Below are positions 1 to 8,966 of a stretch of 45,016 nt of DNA, one piece after another (positions within the stretch are counted from its first letter, which is position 1; the number at the start of each line of letters is the position of its first letter). The DNA lies in contig PQAF01000008.1 in NCBI GenBank assembly GCA_003105015.1, forward strand, positions 1 through 45,016, in the 5' to 3' direction. Source of the DNA: Rhodocyclales bacterium. GTDB taxonomy: Bacteria > Pseudomonadota > Gammaproteobacteria > Burkholderiales > Rhodocyclaceae. Both the position numbers and the translations under genes were made by a program. The notes beneath the pieces are model-generated. The model made no database searches, had not been told where the DNA came from, and worked only from the letters and a program-made list of their open reading frames with translations.

Positions 1-220
1 GCACTTCAAGGTTGAATCCGCCCATTCATATATCAGGTTAAAGGAACTTATTATGATATGGATCAGTGCGTACGTGTTGATCTGATAAATAATGTTTGGC
101 AAGCCCGTTCTGGGGGTGAATGGAGTTGCCCGAGTGTGAACTGACAAACGGTGTCAGACACCCACGAAAAAGTGGGTGTCTGACGTGAATATGACCCAAA
201 ATGCAATTTGATGAAATAGC
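1..220. other. Intergenic left edge, no gene recognised
   Basis: No start codon with a convincing ribosome-binding site and no recognisable protein is visible. The plus strand is open from base 2 to a stop at 83-85 and could be the tail of a gene outside the window, but 27 codons are too few to judge. The first 110 bases are visibly richer in A+T than the genes that follow. The only clear structure is the palindrome at 153-184. Confidence 0.6.
153..184. repeat. Perfect 13-bp inverted repeat (REP-like palindrome)
   Basis: GTCAGACACCCAC (153-165) and GTGGGTGTCTGAC (172-184) are exact reverse complements around the loop GAAAAA. The hairpin lies 37 bp beyond the stop of the minus-strand DUF2782 gene. 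No run of T follows it on either strand, so it is not a classical intrinsic terminator. It looks like a REP-type palindromic element. That identity is inferred from form only. Confidence 0.75.
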
Positions 221-553
221 TTAGAAATTGCCGATCACCCACATCGGCACGCGCAGGCCGGAATCCATCGACTCCTGGCGCGTCATGCGGCCGTCGCCCT
301 TGTCGTCGACGAGGTAATAGGGCACGCCGTGCGGCGGCGTCACCCTGATCATGTAGAGGCGGCCGTTGATGCGGAATTCCTCGACCTTGTCTTCGCCGCG
401 CCGGATGATGGTCACTTGCGGCTCGAGCGCCGGGTCCGGCTGGTAGCCCGGCGGGGGAGGCGGCGGTTCGGGGACCGGCTGCAAGGCAGGGCGGTCCTGC
501 GCCATGGCAGGCAGCGCGAGGGCGAACAGGCAGGAAATCAGCAGGCGGCGCAT
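221..553 (-). CDS. DUF2782 family exported protein
   Basis: Small protein of 110 residues with an N-terminal signal peptide (MRRLL start, hydrophobic stretch to about residue 18, AMA-Q cleavage site), a proline-rich linker at residues 22-40 and a compact C-terminal domain. That domain has the GEDKVEEFRINGRLYMIRV and PYYLVDD segments that I recognise as DUF2782, a betaproteobacterial and gammaproteobacterial family of unknown function. Its usual neighbour is polA, and it sits near polA here too. AGGA lies about 7 bases before the ATG. The gene ends 33 bp past the LOG gene on the same strand, so the two are probably co-transcribed. No function is known. Confidence 0.85.
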   Translation of the reverse strand: MRRLLISCLFALALPAMAQDRPALQPVPEPPPPPPGYQPDPALEPQVTIIRRGEDKVEEFRINGRLYMIRVTPPHGVPYYLVDDKGDGRMTRQESMDSGLRVPMWVIGNF

Positions 554-586
554 GGATTTGTCCTAATTGGGGTCGGGGCGATTGTA

Positions 587-1309
587 TCAGAGGTTCAGGA
601 GCAGTTCGTGCTCGTGCGGGAGGGGTCCGAAGCCCCGTCCTTCATAGTGCTTGAAGATGGCGTCGACGACCTGTTCCGGCTCGTCGATGGCCTGGATCAG
701 GTCGAGATCCTCGGCGGCGATCATGCCTTCCGACACCAGGCGCTCGCGAAACCAGTCGAGCAGCCCCTGCCAGTAGGCGGTGCTCATCAGGATGAGCGGG
801 AAGCGCCGGCTCTTGCCGGTCTGGATCAGGGTGAGCGCCTCCATCAGCTCGTCGAGCGTGCCGAAGCCGCCCGGCAGCACGACATAGGCGGCGGCGAACT
901 TGACGAACATCACCTTGCGCGCGAAGAAGTGGCGGAAGGTGAGCGAGATGTCCTGGTAGGCGTTGCTCTGCTGCTCCTGCGGCAGCTGGATGTTGAGGCC
1001 GACGCTGGCGCTCTTGCCCTGGAAGGCGCCCTTGCTGGCCGCCTCCATGACGCCGGGGCCGCCGCCGGAAATCACCGAGAAGCCGGCGTCGGAGAGCAGG
1101 CGCGCCACCTTTTCCGCCTGCTGGTAGTAGGGATGGTCGGGCGCGATGCGCGCGCTGCCGAAGATGGAGACGGCCGGCCGGATCGGCGCGAGGCGCTCGG
1201 TCGCCTCGACGAACTCTGACATAATGCCGAACATGCGCCACGACTCGCGTGCCGTCGGCGAGGCATCGATCTGCGGCGCGGCGAGATTGTGAAGTTTTTC
1301 CTGGGTCAT
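587..1309 (-). CDS. LOG family (TIGR00730) nucleotide phosphoribohydrolase
   Basis: Cytosolic Rossmann-fold protein of 240 residues. The LOG/lysine decarboxylase-like fold is shown by the nucleotide-binding motif SGGGPGVMEAASKG near residue 82 and by PGGFGTLDELMEAL near residue 147, the signature PGGxGTxxE that carries the catalytic glutamate. Family members hydrolyse nucleoside 5'-monophosphates such as cytokinin riboside monophosphates to free base and ribose 5-phosphate; the bacterial substrate is often unclear. The length suits the longer bacterial subfamily. The start is separated by only 35 bp from the divergent polA start, so both promoters must overlap the opposite gene or each other. 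Confidence 0.88.
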   Translation of the reverse strand: MTQEKLHNLAAPQIDASPTARESWRMFGIMSEFVEATERLAPIRPAVSIFGSARIAPDHPYYQQAEKVARLLSDAGFSVISGGGPGVMEAASKGAFQGKSASVGLNIQLPQEQQSNAYQDISLTFRHFFARKVMFVKFAAAYVVLPGGFGTLDELMEALTLIQTGKSRRFPLILMSTAYWQGLLDWFRERLVSEGMIAAEDLDLIQAIDEPEQVVDAIFKHYEGRGFGPLPHEHELLLNL

Positions 1310-1344
1310 ATTTTCCGGTTTCCTGAAGCGGCGCCGAATCCATT

Positions 1345-4071
1345 ATGCCGACATTGCTGCTGGTCGACGGCTCCTCGTACCTCTACCGCGCCTTCCACGC
1401 CATGCCCGACCTGCGCAACAAGGCGGGCGAGCCGACGGGTGCGGTGTACGGGGTCATCAACATGCTACGCCGCCTGGATAGCGACTTCAAGGCGGACTAC
1501 CGGGCGTGCATTTTCGACGCCAAGGGCAAGACCTTCCGCGACGATCTCTACCCCGAGTACAAGGCGCAGCGGCCGCCGATGCCCGACGACCTCGCGCGGC
1601 AGATCGAGCCGCTGCACGCGTGCATCCGCGCGCAAGGCTGGCCGCTGCTCGCCATCGAGGGCGTCGAGGCCGACGACGTCATCGGCACGCTGGCGCGCGA
1701 GGCCGCCGGCCAGGGCATCGAGGTCGTGGTATCCACCGGCGACAAGGACCTGGCGCAGCTGGTGAATCCGCACGTGCGGCTGGTGAACACCATGAGCAAC
1801 GAGGTGCTCGACGAGGCCGGCGTGCTGGCCAAGTTCGGCGTCGGGCCGCAGCAGATCGTCGACTACTTCGCGCTGGTCGGCGACAGCGTGGACAACGTGC
1901 CGGGCGTCGACAAGGTCGGGCCGAAGACGGCGGCGAAGTGGCTGCAGGAATACGGCAGCCTCGACGCCATCGTCGCCCGCGCCGACGAGATCGGCGGCAA
2001 GGTCGGCGAGAACCTGCGCAAGCACCTCGGGTTCCTGCCGCTCGGCAAAAAGCTCGTCACCGTGGTGTGCGACCTCGAACTGCCGGTGAAGGTGGCCGAC
2101 CTCGCGCCGCAACCGCCCGACAAGGACAAGCTCGCCGAGCTCTTCGCGCGGCTGGAGTTCAAGACCTGGCTCAGGGAAGTGCAAGGCGATACTCCCTCTC
2201 CCCCCGCGGGGGAGAGGGTCGGGGTGAGGGGGGAAGCCGCCGACCCTCAACCTGCCGGCGCCCACCGCACGCGCTACGAGACGATCCTCGACTGGGCGCA
2301 GCTCGACGCCTGGCTGAAGAAGCTCGACGCCGCTCCCCTCGCCGCCTTCGACACCGAGACCACCAGCCTCGACCCGATGCTGGCGCGTCTGGTCGGGATG
2401 TCCTTCGCCGTGGCGGACGGCGAGGCCGCCTACCTGCCGCTCGCCCACCGCTACGCCGGCGTGCCGCAGCAACTGACTTTCGAGGCGGCATTGGCGAAGC
2501 TCAAGCCCTGGCTGGAATCGCCGCGCCACGCCAAGGTCGGCCAGAACCTGAAGTACGACATGCACGTGCTGGCCAACCACGGCATCCGGCTGGCCGGCGT
2601 CGCGCACGACACCCTGCTCGAGTCCTACGTCGTCGAGTCGGACAAGGGCCACGACATGGATTCGATGGCGCTGCGCCACCTCGGCATCGCCACCATCAAG
2701 TACGACGAGGTCACCGGCAAGGGCGCCGGGCGCATCGGCTTCGACCAGGTCGACATCGCGCGCGCCACGGAGTATGCCGCCGAGGACGCCGACATCACGC
2801 TGCGCCTGCACGAGGCGCTCACCCCGCGCCTGGCCGAGGAAGCGCGGCTGGAGGCACTCTACCGCGACATCGAAGTGCCGGTGATGCAGATCCTCTTCCG
2901 CATGGAAAGGAACGGCGTGCTGGTCGACGCCGCCCGCCTCGAGCGGCAGGGACAGGAGCTCGGCCTGCGCATGATGGAGATCGAGGCGCAGGCGCACGCG
3001 GCGGCGAAGCAGCCCTTCAACCTGAACTCGCCCAAGCAGATCCAGGAGATCCTCTTCGAGCGCGAGAAGCTGCCGGTGATCAAGAAGACGCCTTCCGGCG
3101 CGCCGTCCACCGACGAGGAGGTGCTCGAGCAGCTCGCCCTCGACTACCCGCTGCCGAAGCTGATCCTCGACTACCGCGGCCTGGCCAAGCTGAAGAGCAC
3201 CTATGCCGACAAGCTGCCGAAGTCGGTCGACCCGGCCACCGGCCGCGTGCACACCAACTATTCGCAGGCCGTGGCGGTGACCGGGCGGCTCGCCAGCTCC
3301 GATCCCAACCTGCAGAACATCCCGATCCGCACGGAAGAGGGCCGCCGCATCCGCCAGGCCTTCGTCGCGCCGGCGGGATCGAAGCTCGTCTCCGCCGACT
3401 ACTCGCAGATCGAGTTGCGCATCATGGCCCACCTGTCGGGCGACCGCGGCCTGCTCGACGCCTTCGCCGCCGGCGAGGACATCCACCGCGCCACCGCCGC
3501 CGAGGTGTTCGGCGCGGCGCCGGCGGAGGTGACGAGCGAGCAGCGCCGCTACGCCAAGGTGATCAACTTCGGCCTCATCTACGGCATGTCGGCCTTCGGC
3601 CTGGCGCGCCAGCTCGGCCTCGAGCGCGGCGCGGCGCAGGCCTACATCGACCGCTACTTCGCGCGCTATCCCGGCGTGGCCAACTACATGGAATCGACGC
3701 GGCTGCAGGCGCGCGACAAGGGCTACGTCGAGACGGTGTTCGGCCGGCGGCTGTGGCTGCCGGAGATAAAGTCGGCCGCCCCGGCGCGGCGCCAGGCCGC
3801 CGAGCGCGCCGCCATCAACGCACCGATGCAGGGCACCGCCGCCGACATCATCAAGCTGGCGATGATCGCCGTGCAGCGCTGGCTGGACGAGGCGCGGATG
3901 CACACGCTGCTGATCCTGCAGGTGCACGACGAACTGGTGCTGGAAGTGCCGGAAGGCGAACTCGACGCCGTGCGAAGCGAACTGCCGAAGCTGATGGCCG
4001 GCGTGGCGCAGCTCTCCGTGCCGCTGCTGGCGGAAGTCGGCGTGGGCGCAAATTGGGACGAAGCGCACTGA
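1345..4071 (+). CDS. polA: DNA polymerase I
   Basis: Full-length Pol I of 908 residues, which fills gaps and removes RNA primers. The 5'-3' exonuclease domain covers about residues 1-275. The proofreading 3'-5' exonuclease (about 310-500) keeps DTET (Exo I, near 336), NLKYD (Exo II) and YAAEDAD (Exo III), so it looks active. The polymerase domain runs from about 510 to the end, with motif A DYSQIELR (near 685), motif B RRYAKVINFGLIYG (near 734) and motif C QVHDELV (near 859). The linker between the two exonuclease domains contains an in-frame palindromic repeat at residues 284-297, encoding PSPPAGERVGVRGE. This is not part of the family core. The ATG is divergent from the LOG gene. Confidence 0.98.
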   Translation: MPTLLLVDGSSYLYRAFHAMPDLRNKAGEPTGAVYGVINMLRRLDSDFKADYRACIFDAKGKTFRDDLYPEYKAQRPPMPDDLARQIEPLHACIRAQGWPLLAIEGVEADDVIGTLAREAAGQGIEVVVSTGDKDLAQLVNPHVRLVNTMSNEVLDEAGVLAKFGVGPQQIVDYFALVGDSVDNVPGVDKVGPKTAAKWLQEYGSLDAIVARADEIGGKVGENLRKHLGFLPLGKKLVTVVCDLELPVKVADLAPQPPDKDKLAELFARLEFKTWLREVQGDTPSPPAGERVGVRGEAADPQPAGAHRTRYETILDWAQLDAWLKKLDAAPLAAFDTETTSLDPMLARLVGMSFAVADGEAAYLPLAHRYAGVPQQLTFEAALAKLKPWLESPRHAKVGQNLKYDMHVLANHGIRLAGVAHDTLLESYVVESDKGHDMDSMALRHLGIATIKYDEVTGKGAGRIGFDQVDIARATEYAAEDADITLRLHEALTPRLAEEARLEALYRDIEVPVMQILFRMERNGVLVDAARLERQGQELGLRMMEIEAQAHAAAKQPFNLNSPKQIQEILFEREKLPVIKKTPSGAPSTDEEVLEQLALDYPLPKLILDYRGLAKLKSTYADKLPKSVDPATGRVHTNYSQAVAVTGRLASSDPNLQNIPIRTEEGRRIRQAFVAPAGSKLVSADYSQIELRIMAHLSGDRGLLDAFAAGEDIHRATAAEVFGAAPAEVTSEQRRYAKVINFGLIYGMSAFGLARQLGLERGAAQAYIDRYFARYPGVANYMESTRLQARDKGYVETVFGRRLWLPEIKSAAPARRQAAERAAINAPMQGTAADIIKLAMIAVQRWLDEARMHTLLILQVHDELVLEVPEGELDAVRSELPKLMAGVAQLSVPLLAEVGVGANWDEAH
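2190..2234 (+). repeat. In-frame palindromic repeat inside polA
   Basis: CCCTCTCCCCC (2194-2204) and GGGGGAGAGGG (2208-2218) form a perfect 11-bp stem with a 3-base loop, followed by TCGGGGTGAGGGGG. The same element, in the same orientation and reading frame relative to the coding strand, forms the end of cobT at 8917-8966. It sits in the linker between the 5'-3' and 3'-5' exonuclease domains, where extra residues should be tolerated. Confidence 0.9.
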
Positions 4072-4078
4072 GCGCCGG

Positions 4079-4088
4079 AAAGTCAGTC
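4079..4088 (+). repeat. AAAGTCAGTC motif copy 1
   Basis: Exact copy of a 10-mer found eight times in the window. It lies 8 bases past the polA stop, between the convergent polA and rfbA genes, and overlaps the start of the hairpin at 4086-4104. Confidence 0.7.
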
Positions 4089-4104
4089 GCCGCGACACGG
4101 CGAC
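4086..4104. terminator. Possible hairpin between polA and rfbA
   Basis: GTCGCCG (4086-4092) pairs with CGGCGAC (4098-4104) around a 5-base loop in the 45-bp gap between two convergent genes. There is no T-run, so a terminator role is inferred from position only. Confidence 0.35.
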
Positions 4105-4116
4105 GCCAGGATCGAA

Positions 4117-4998
4117 TCAGCCTTCTTCGAGCACGCTGAGCAGGTACCTGCCGTAGCCGCTGTTGTGCAGCGGCTCGGCCAGCCGGCGCAGCTGGGCGGC
4201 GTCGATGTAGCCCATGCGGAAGGCGATCTCTTCCGGCGCGGCGATCTTCAGGCCCTGGCGCTTCTCGATGGTCTGCACGAAGTGCGAGGCCTCGATGAGC
4301 GATTCGTGGGTGCCGGTGTCGAGCCAGGCGTGGCCGCGGCCCATCATCACGACATTGAGCTCGCCCAGCTCGAGGTAGCGGCGGTTGACGTCGGTGATCT
4401 CCAGCTCGCCGCGCGGCGAGGGCTTCAGGCTCGCGGCGATGTCGCAGACCTTCTCGTCGTAGAAATACAGGCCGGTGACGGCGTAGCGCGAGCGCGGCTT
4501 GTGCGGCTTCTCCTCGATGCTCACCGCGCGGCCGTCGGCGCCGAACTCCACCACGCCATAGCGGTGCGGGTCGTGCACCGGGTAGGCGAACACCGAGGCG
4601 CCCTGCGTGCGCGCCGCGGCGCCCTGCAGGTCGTCCGCCAGGTCGTGGCCATGGAAGATGTTGTCGCCGAGCACCAGGGCGCTGGGCGCACCGCCGATGA
4701 AGTCGCGGCCGATGAGGAAGGCCTGGGCGAGGCCCTCCGGCTTCGGCTGCACGGCATAGGAGAGCGACAGGCCCCAGCTTTTGCCGTCGCCGAGCAGCTG
4801 CTCGAAGCGCGGCAGGTCCTGCGGCGTCGAAATGACGAGGATGTCGCGGATGCCGGAGAGCATCAGGGTCGACAGCGGATAGTAGATCATCGGCTTGTCG
4901 TAGATGGGCAGCATCTGCTTCGACACCGCCAGCGTCACCGGATAGAGCCGGGTGCCCGAGCCGCCGGCAAGGATGATGCCTTTTCTCTTCGCAGTCAT
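4117..4998 (-). CDS. rfbA: Glucose-1-phosphate thymidylyltransferase
   Basis: RmlA/RfbA of 293 residues makes dTDP-glucose from dTTP and glucose 1-phosphate, the first step of dTDP-L-rhamnose synthesis. The nucleotidyltransferase signature [14 protein letters not shown] is at residues 7-20, followed by [16 protein letters not shown] and the metal-binding [19 protein letters not shown] and the [15 protein letters not shown] segment are typical of the family. It is the last gene of an rfbC-D-B-A run, with 4 bp between the rfbB stop and its ATG. It converges on polA. Confidence 0.97.
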   Translation of the reverse strand: MTAKRKGIILAGGSGTRLYPVTLAVSKQMLPIYDKPMIYYPLSTLMLSGIRDILVISTPQDLPRFEQLLGDGKSWGLSLSYAVQPKPEGLAQAFLIGRDFIGGAPSALVLGDNIFHGHDLADDLQGAAARTQGASVFAYPVHDPHRYGVVEFGADGRAVSIEEKPHKPRSRYAVTGLYFYDEKVCDIAASLKPSPRGELEITDVNRRYLELGELNVVMMGRGHAWLDTGTHESLIEASHFVQTIEKRQGLKIAAPEEIAFRMGYIDAAQLRRLAEPLHNSGYGRYLLSVLEEG

Positions 4999-5002
4999 AG
5001 CG

Positions 5003-6061
5003 TCAATCCGAATAATGTTGCGCGACCCAGTCGCGATAGGCGCCGCTGGTGACGCGGCCGGTCCAGGCCGTGTTGGCGAGGTACCAGCGCACCGTCTTCT
5101 CGATGCCGCTCCCGAAGCTCTCCGACGGACGCCAGCCGAGCTCGCGCTCCAGCTTGTCGGCGTTCATGGCGTAGCGGCGGTCGTGGCCGGGGCGGTCCTT
5201 GACGTAGGTGACGAGCTTCTCGTGCGGGGTCACCGGCGAGCCGGGATGCAGTTTATCGAGCAAGGCGCACAGCGTCTTCACCACGGCGAGGTTGGTCATC
5301 TCGGCGCGCCCGCCGATATTGTAGGTTTCGCCGGGGCGGCCCTTCGCCAGCACGGCGCGGATCGCCGCGCAGTGGTCGCCGACGTAGAGCCAGTCGCGCA
5401 CGTTGAGGCCGTCGCCGTAGATCGGCAGCGGCTTGCCGGCGATGGCGTTGAGGAGAATCAGCGGGATCAGCTTCTCGGGGAACTGGAAGGGGCCGTAGTT
5501 GTTCGAGCAGTTGGTGGTCAGCGTCGGCAGGCCGTAGGTGTGGTGGTAGGCGCGCACGAGATGGTCGGAGGCCGCCTTCGAGGCGGAGTACGGACTGTTC
5601 GGCTGGTAGGGATGCGTCTCGGCGAAGGCCGGATCGTCCATGCCGAGCGAGCCGTACACCTCGTCGGTGGAGACATGCAGGAAGCGGAAGGCCGCCTTCG
5701 CCCCGCCGTCCAGCGCCGACCAGTGGGCGCGCGCCGCCTCGAGAAGGGTGAAGGTGCCGTTGATGTTGGTCTGGATGAACTCGGCCGGGCCGTGGATGGA
5801 ACGGTCGACATGGCTCTCGGCGGCGAAGTGCACGATGGCGCGCGGGGAATGGCGCTTCAGCAATTCGCCGAGCAGCGCGGCATCGTTGATGTCGCCCTGC
5901 ACGAAGTCGTGGCGCTGGTCGCCGCGCAGGCCGGCGAGGTTCTCCGGGTTGCCGGCGTAGGTGAGCTTGTCGAGGTTGATGACCGGCTCGCCGGTCTCGC
6001 GCAGCCAGTCCAGTACGAAATTGCTGCCAATAAAGCCGGCGCCGCCGGTGACCAGGATCAT
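5003..6061 (-). CDS. rfbB: dTDP-glucose 4,6-dehydratase
   Basis: RmlB of 352 residues, an extended short-chain dehydrogenase that converts dTDP-glucose to dTDP-4-keto-6-deoxyglucose. The NAD-binding motif GGAGFIGSN lies at the N-terminus, the catalytic region STDEVYG near residue 131, and YSASKAASD carries the catalytic Tyr and Lys. [14 protein letters not shown] and the [11 protein letters not shown] segment are diagnostic of RmlB. The gene lies directly upstream of rfbA. A 109-bp gap to rfbD holds a perfect 26-bp inverted repeat, which may affect relative expression in the operon. Confidence 0.97.
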   Translation of the reverse strand: MILVTGGAGFIGSNFVLDWLRETGEPVINLDKLTYAGNPENLAGLRGDQRHDFVQGDINDAALLGELLKRHSPRAIVHFAAESHVDRSIHGPAEFIQTNINGTFTLLEAARAHWSALDGGAKAAFRFLHVSTDEVYGSLGMDDPAFAETHPYQPNSPYSASKAASDHLVRAYHHTYGLPTLTTNCSNNYGPFQFPEKLIPLILLNAIAGKPLPIYGDGLNVRDWLYVGDHCAAIRAVLAKGRPGETYNIGGRAEMTNLAVVKTLCALLDKLHPGSPVTPHEKLVTYVKDRPGHDRRYAMNADKLERELGWRPSESFGSGIEKTVRWYLANTAWTGRVTSGAYRDWVAQHYSD

Positions 6062-6079
6062 CTTGCAAACCCCTTATTA

Positions 6080-6153
6080 ACCACGGCGCTCACGGCGACA
6101 CGGCGAAAGGCAAATACATCGGTTTCACGCCGTGTCGCCGTGAGCGCCGTGGT
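6080..6153. repeat. Perfect 26-bp inverted repeat between rfbD and rfbB
   Basis: The arm at 6080-6105 is the exact reverse complement of the arm at 6128-6153, with a 22-base spacer. Each arm is built of three copies of the heptamer CACGGCG, separated by CT and A. The inverted repeat after meaB (44804-44882) has the same plan with CACAGAG. The element splits two genes of one pathway, so it could act as an RNA hairpin that stabilises or attenuates the message. Confidence 0.9.
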
Positions 6154-6170
6154 GAAACGCTTTTCCTGAA

Positions 6171-7046
6171 TCATTGCGGTATTTCCTCGAGGCAAAGTTG
6201 CAGGCCCTCGCGCCAGTCGGGCAGCGTGAGGCCGAAGCGGGCGCGGAAGGCGCCGGTGTCCAGGCGCGAGTTGGCCGGACGCGCGGCGGGCAATGGATAG
6301 TCGGCCGTGGCGATCGGCGTCACCGTCTTCACGCGCAGGCCTTGCCGGCCTTCGACGATGGCGCTGGCGAAGCCGTGCCAGCTCGTCTCGCCGGCGGCGG
6401 TGAGATGGAAGACGCCGCTGTCGAATGTGCCGCTGCTGCGTTCCTGCAGCGCCTGGCGCAGGGCATGGGCCGTCGCCTCGGCGATGAGGCGCGCCCAAGT
6501 GGGGGCGCCGACCTGGTCGGCGACGATGCGCAGCTCCTCGCGCTCGGCGGCCAGGCGCAGGATGGTGCGCAGGAAGTTGGCGCCGCGCGCGGCGTACACC
6601 CAGCTGGTGCGGAAGATCAGATGGTCGGCGCCGGAAACCTGCACGCCGACTTCTCCCGCGAGCTTGCTGCGGCCGTAGGCGCCGAGCGGCCCGGTCGGAT
6701 CGGTCTCGACGTAGGGCGCGGCCTTGGCGCCGTCGTAGACGTAGTCGGTCGAATAATGGATCAGCAGGGCACCGCGCTTGGCTGCCTCCTGCGCCAGGAG
6801 CGCCGGTGCGGCGGCGTTGACGGCATTGGCCTGTTCCGGCTCGCTCTCCGCCTTGTCGACGGCGGTGTAAGCGGCGGCGTTGACGATGACCTGGGGCCGC
6901 ACCTCATCCAGCGTGCGGCGCACGGCGGCGGCATCGGCGAGGTCGAGTTCGGCATGGCCGAAGGCATGGACGCGGCCGAGCGGCAGCAGGGTCCGCTGCA
7001 ACTCCCAGCCGACCTGGCCGTTTTTCCCGGTGAGCAGAATGTTCAC
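6171..7046 (-). CDS. rfbD: dTDP-4-dehydrorhamnose reductase
   Basis: RmlD of 291 residues reduces dTDP-4-keto-L-rhamnose to dTDP-L-rhamnose with NAD(P)H. The N-terminal MNILLTGKNGQVGWEL is the glycine-rich cofactor site; HYSTDYVYDG (near residue 98) and YGRSKLAGE (Tyr and Lys of the SDR pair) are typical. VNAAAYTAVDKAE is highly characteristic of RmlD. The start is GTG at 7044-7046, overlapping the rfbC stop as GTGA, which indicates translational coupling. The product feeds rhamnose into lipopolysaccharide or other surface glycans. Confidence 0.96.
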   Translation of the reverse strand: MNILLTGKNGQVGWELQRTLLPLGRVHAFGHAELDLADAAAVRRTLDEVRPQVIVNAAAYTAVDKAESEPEQANAVNAAAPALLAQEAAKRGALLIHYSTDYVYDGAKAAPYVETDPTGPLGAYGRSKLAGEVGVQVSGADHLIFRTSWVYAARGANFLRTILRLAAEREELRIVADQVGAPTWARLIAEATAHALRQALQERSSGTFDSGVFHLTAAGETSWHGFASAIVEGRQGLRVKTVTPIATADYPLPAARPANSRLDTGAFRARFGLTLPDWREGLQLCLEEIPQ

Positions 7047-7588
7047 GGAAACAGCTCCGCCACGGCGAAGGGCACGCCGTTAACGTCCTTGGCGGAGAGC
7101 GTCGGCGCGCCCGTCAGCGGCCAGGGGATCGCCAGCTCCGGGTCGTTCCAGGCAATGCAGCGCTCGTGCTCGGGCGCGTAGTAGTCGGTGGTCTTGTAGA
7201 GGAAATCCGCCGATTCGGAAACGACGAGGAAGCCGTGGGCCAGGCCCTGCGGCACCCAGAACATGCGCTGGTTGGCGTCCGACAGCTCGACGCAGGCCAC
7301 CTTGCCGAAGGTGGGCGAACTGCGGCGGATGTCCACGGCGACGTCGAACACCGTGCCGCTCGCCACGCGCACCAGCTTGCCCTGCGGCTGCCGCAATTGA
7401 TAATGCAGCCCGCGCAGCACGCCGCGCGCGGAGCGGGAATGGTTGTCCTGCACGAACTCGGCGCGGATGCCGGCCGCCTCCGCCAGCACGCGCTTGTTGT
7501 AGCTCTCGAGGAAGAAGCCGCGCGCGTCGCCGAAGACCTTGGGCTCGAGGATCAGCGCGTCGTGGATTTCGGTTTGGATGACCTTCAT
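7043..7588 (-). CDS. rfbC: dTDP-4-dehydrorhamnose 3,5-epimerase
   Basis: RmlC of 181 residues, a cupin that epimerises C3 and C5 of the 4-keto sugar. DARGFFLESYN, FVQDNHSRSARGVLRGLHYQ (with the catalytic His) and FWVPQGLAHGFLV are family hallmarks. The open frame extends far upstream, but the ATG at 7586-7588 begins the conserved MKVIQTEI start, so I placed the gene there. It begins 11 bp after the cobC stop, which means its ribosome-binding region overlaps the cobC end. The rhamnose genes are therefore probably transcribed with the cobalamin operon. Confidence 0.95.
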   Translation of the reverse strand: MKVIQTEIHDALILEPKVFGDARGFFLESYNKRVLAEAAGIRAEFVQDNHSRSARGVLRGLHYQLRQPQGKLVRVASGTVFDVAVDIRRSSPTFGKVACVELSDANQRMFWVPQGLAHGFLVVSESADFLYKTTDYYAPEHERCIAWNDPELAIPWPLTGAPTLSAKDVNGVPFAVAELFP

Positions 7589-7599
7589 GGGTCGCAATT

Positions 7600-8157
7600 T
7601 TACTTGCGATTCAGGTATTCCACCCGCAAATCCTTGCGTCCGAGGACCACCTTGCTGACGGCGCCGAATTCGAAGGTCAGGCGCGGCCAGCGCCGCGGCG
7701 GCACTTCCAGCCAGTGGGCGAAGAGCACGCGCAGCACGCCGCCGTGGGTGACGACGGCGGCGGCCGGCGCCTCGCTGCCGCGCAGCTCGTCGAGGAAGGC
7801 CAGGCTGCGCGAAAGCATCGCCGCCGCCGATTCGCCGCCGGGCGGCGCGAAGTTGAGGATGTCGGCCACCCAGGCGTCGAAGGCGGCCTTCTCGATCTCG
7901 TCCCAGCGCCGCATCTCCCACTCGCCGAAGTGCATCTCGACCAGGCGCGCGTCGACGGCCGGCGCCGGCGAGAGTTGTTCGGCCACGCTGCGGCAGCGCA
8001 GGAGCGGGCTGGTGTAGACCGGGATGCCGGCCGGCAGCATGCCGCGCAGGCGCGCCGCCTCCGTGCCGGCGTCCCCGGCGAGGCCGATGTCGCTGCGGCC
8101 GTAGCAGATGCCCTCGGGCACGGCCGGCTCGGGATGGCGGATCAGGAAAAGTTCCAT
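7600..8157 (-). CDS. cobC: Alpha-ribazole phosphatase-type histidine phosphatase
   Basis: Histidine phosphatase of 185 residues. The catalytic LIRHPEP (residues 5-11, RH motif), the second arginine in TSPLLRC, the acidic FGEWE and the VTHGGVLR histidine are all present. Within a cob operon the expected reaction is removal of phosphate from alpha-ribazole 5'-phosphate or adenosylcobalamin 5'-phosphate, the last step of the lower-ligand pathway. Its ATG overlaps the end of cobS by 16 bp and has no obvious Shine-Dalgarno sequence, so translation probably depends on coupling. A general phosphatase role cannot be excluded from sequence alone. Confidence 0.88.
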   Translation of the reverse strand: MELFLIRHPEPAVPEGICYGRSDIGLAGDAGTEAARLRGMLPAGIPVYTSPLLRCRSVAEQLSPAPAVDARLVEMHFGEWEMRRWDEIEKAAFDAWVADILNFAPPGGESAAAMLSRSLAFLDELRGSEAPAAAVVTHGGVLRVLFAHWLEVPPRRWPRLTFEFGAVSKVVLGRKDLRVEYLNRK

Positions 8158-8909
8158 GCGACGGCGAGGATACCAAGGTAGATCGCCAGCTCGGAAAGCT
8201 GCTGCGCAGCGCCGAGGCAGTCGCCGGTGTAGCCGCCGATGCGCTTGACGAAGTAGCGCGCGGCCAGGAAGGTCGTGAGCGCCGCCAGACCCAGGCTGGC
8301 GAGCGCAGCTTCCCAGGGCAGCAGGGCCAGCGGCGCGAGCCCGAACAGCCCGGCCACGGCAAGACTGCCGGCGCCCATGCGCACGGCGAGCGGCTTGGCG
8401 CGCGCAGAGTCGTCGTCGCGCACGTAGTCGAGGGAGAAGATCAGCAGCGTGGAAAAAAAGCGCGAGGCGGCATGGCCGGCGACGAGGGCCGGCGCGATCC
8501 AGTCGTCGGGCAGCTCGTAGAGGGCGTTGAACTTCGCCATCAGCATCAGCGCGACGGCGAGGGCGCCGTAGCTGCCGATGCGCGAGTCCTTCATGATCGC
8601 CAGCACCTGCGGCTTCGTCCAGCCGCCGCCGAAGCCGTCGACCGCGTCGGCAAGGCCGTCCTCGTGGAAGGCGCCGGTGACCAGCAGCGTCGCCGCCATG
8701 CTGAATAACAGGGCGAGCGACACCGGCAGCACGAAGGCGACGAGGAGGAAAGTCAGTCCGCCCAGCACGCCGACGAGGACGCCGACCAGCGGGAAATAGC
8801 GCGCCGCGCGGTCGAGCGACTCCTGCGAATGGCCGACCCAGGCCGGCACCGGCAGGCGCGTGAAGAAGCGCAGCGCGCCGAAGAAGGCTTCAGCTTCCTG
8901 TCGCAGCAT
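8142..8909 (-). CDS. cobS: Adenosylcobinamide-GDP ribazoletransferase (cobalamin synthase)
   Basis: Integral membrane enzyme of 255 residues that joins adenosylcobinamide-GDP to alpha-ribazole (phosphate). The N-terminus has FFTRLPVP, and the conserved acidic motif [15 protein letters not shown] near residue 82 binds metal. Several hydrophobic helices follow, including [19 protein letters not shown] and a C-terminal pair. The start ATG lies 7 bp after the cobT stop. The purine-rich GAGGGGG about 12 bases upstream belongs to the palindromic repeat that ends cobT. One copy of the AAAGTCAGTC motif (8749-8758) lies in the codons for GLTF. Confidence 0.95.
   Translation of the reverse strand: MLRQEAEAFFGALRFFTRLPVPAWVGHSQESLDRAARYFPLVGVLVGVLGGLTFLLVAFVLPVSLALLFSMAATLLVTGAFHEDGLADAVDGFGGGWTKPQVLAIMKDSRIGSYGALAVALMLMAKFNALYELPDDWIAPALVAGHAASRFFSTLLIFSLDYVRDDDSARAKPLAVRMGAGSLAVAGLFGLAPLALLPWEAALASLGLAALTTFLAARYFVKRIGGYTGDCLGAAQQLSELAIYLGILAVAWNFS
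8749..8758 (+). repeat. AAAGTCAGTC motif copy 2
   Basis: Exact 10-mer inside cobS, antisense to the gene. The coding strand reads GACTGACTTT within codons for Gly-Leu-Thr-Phe. Confidence 0.7.
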
Positions 8910-8916
8910 GTGCCAA

Positions 8917-8966
8917 CTACCCCCTCACCCCTGCCCTCTCCCCCGGAACCGGGGGAGAGGGGGAGT
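8917..8966 (-). repeat. Palindromic repeat forming the cobT C-terminus
   Basis: CCCTCTCCCCCGG (8934-8946) and CCGGGGGAGAGGG (8949-8961) are a perfect 13-bp inverted repeat with a 2-base loop. On the minus strand it continues as GCAGGGGTGAGGGGGTAG, whose last three bases are the cobT stop. It matches the polA element at 2190-2234 in sequence, orientation and reading frame. It also supplies the purine-rich stretch in front of the cobS start. Confidence 0.9.
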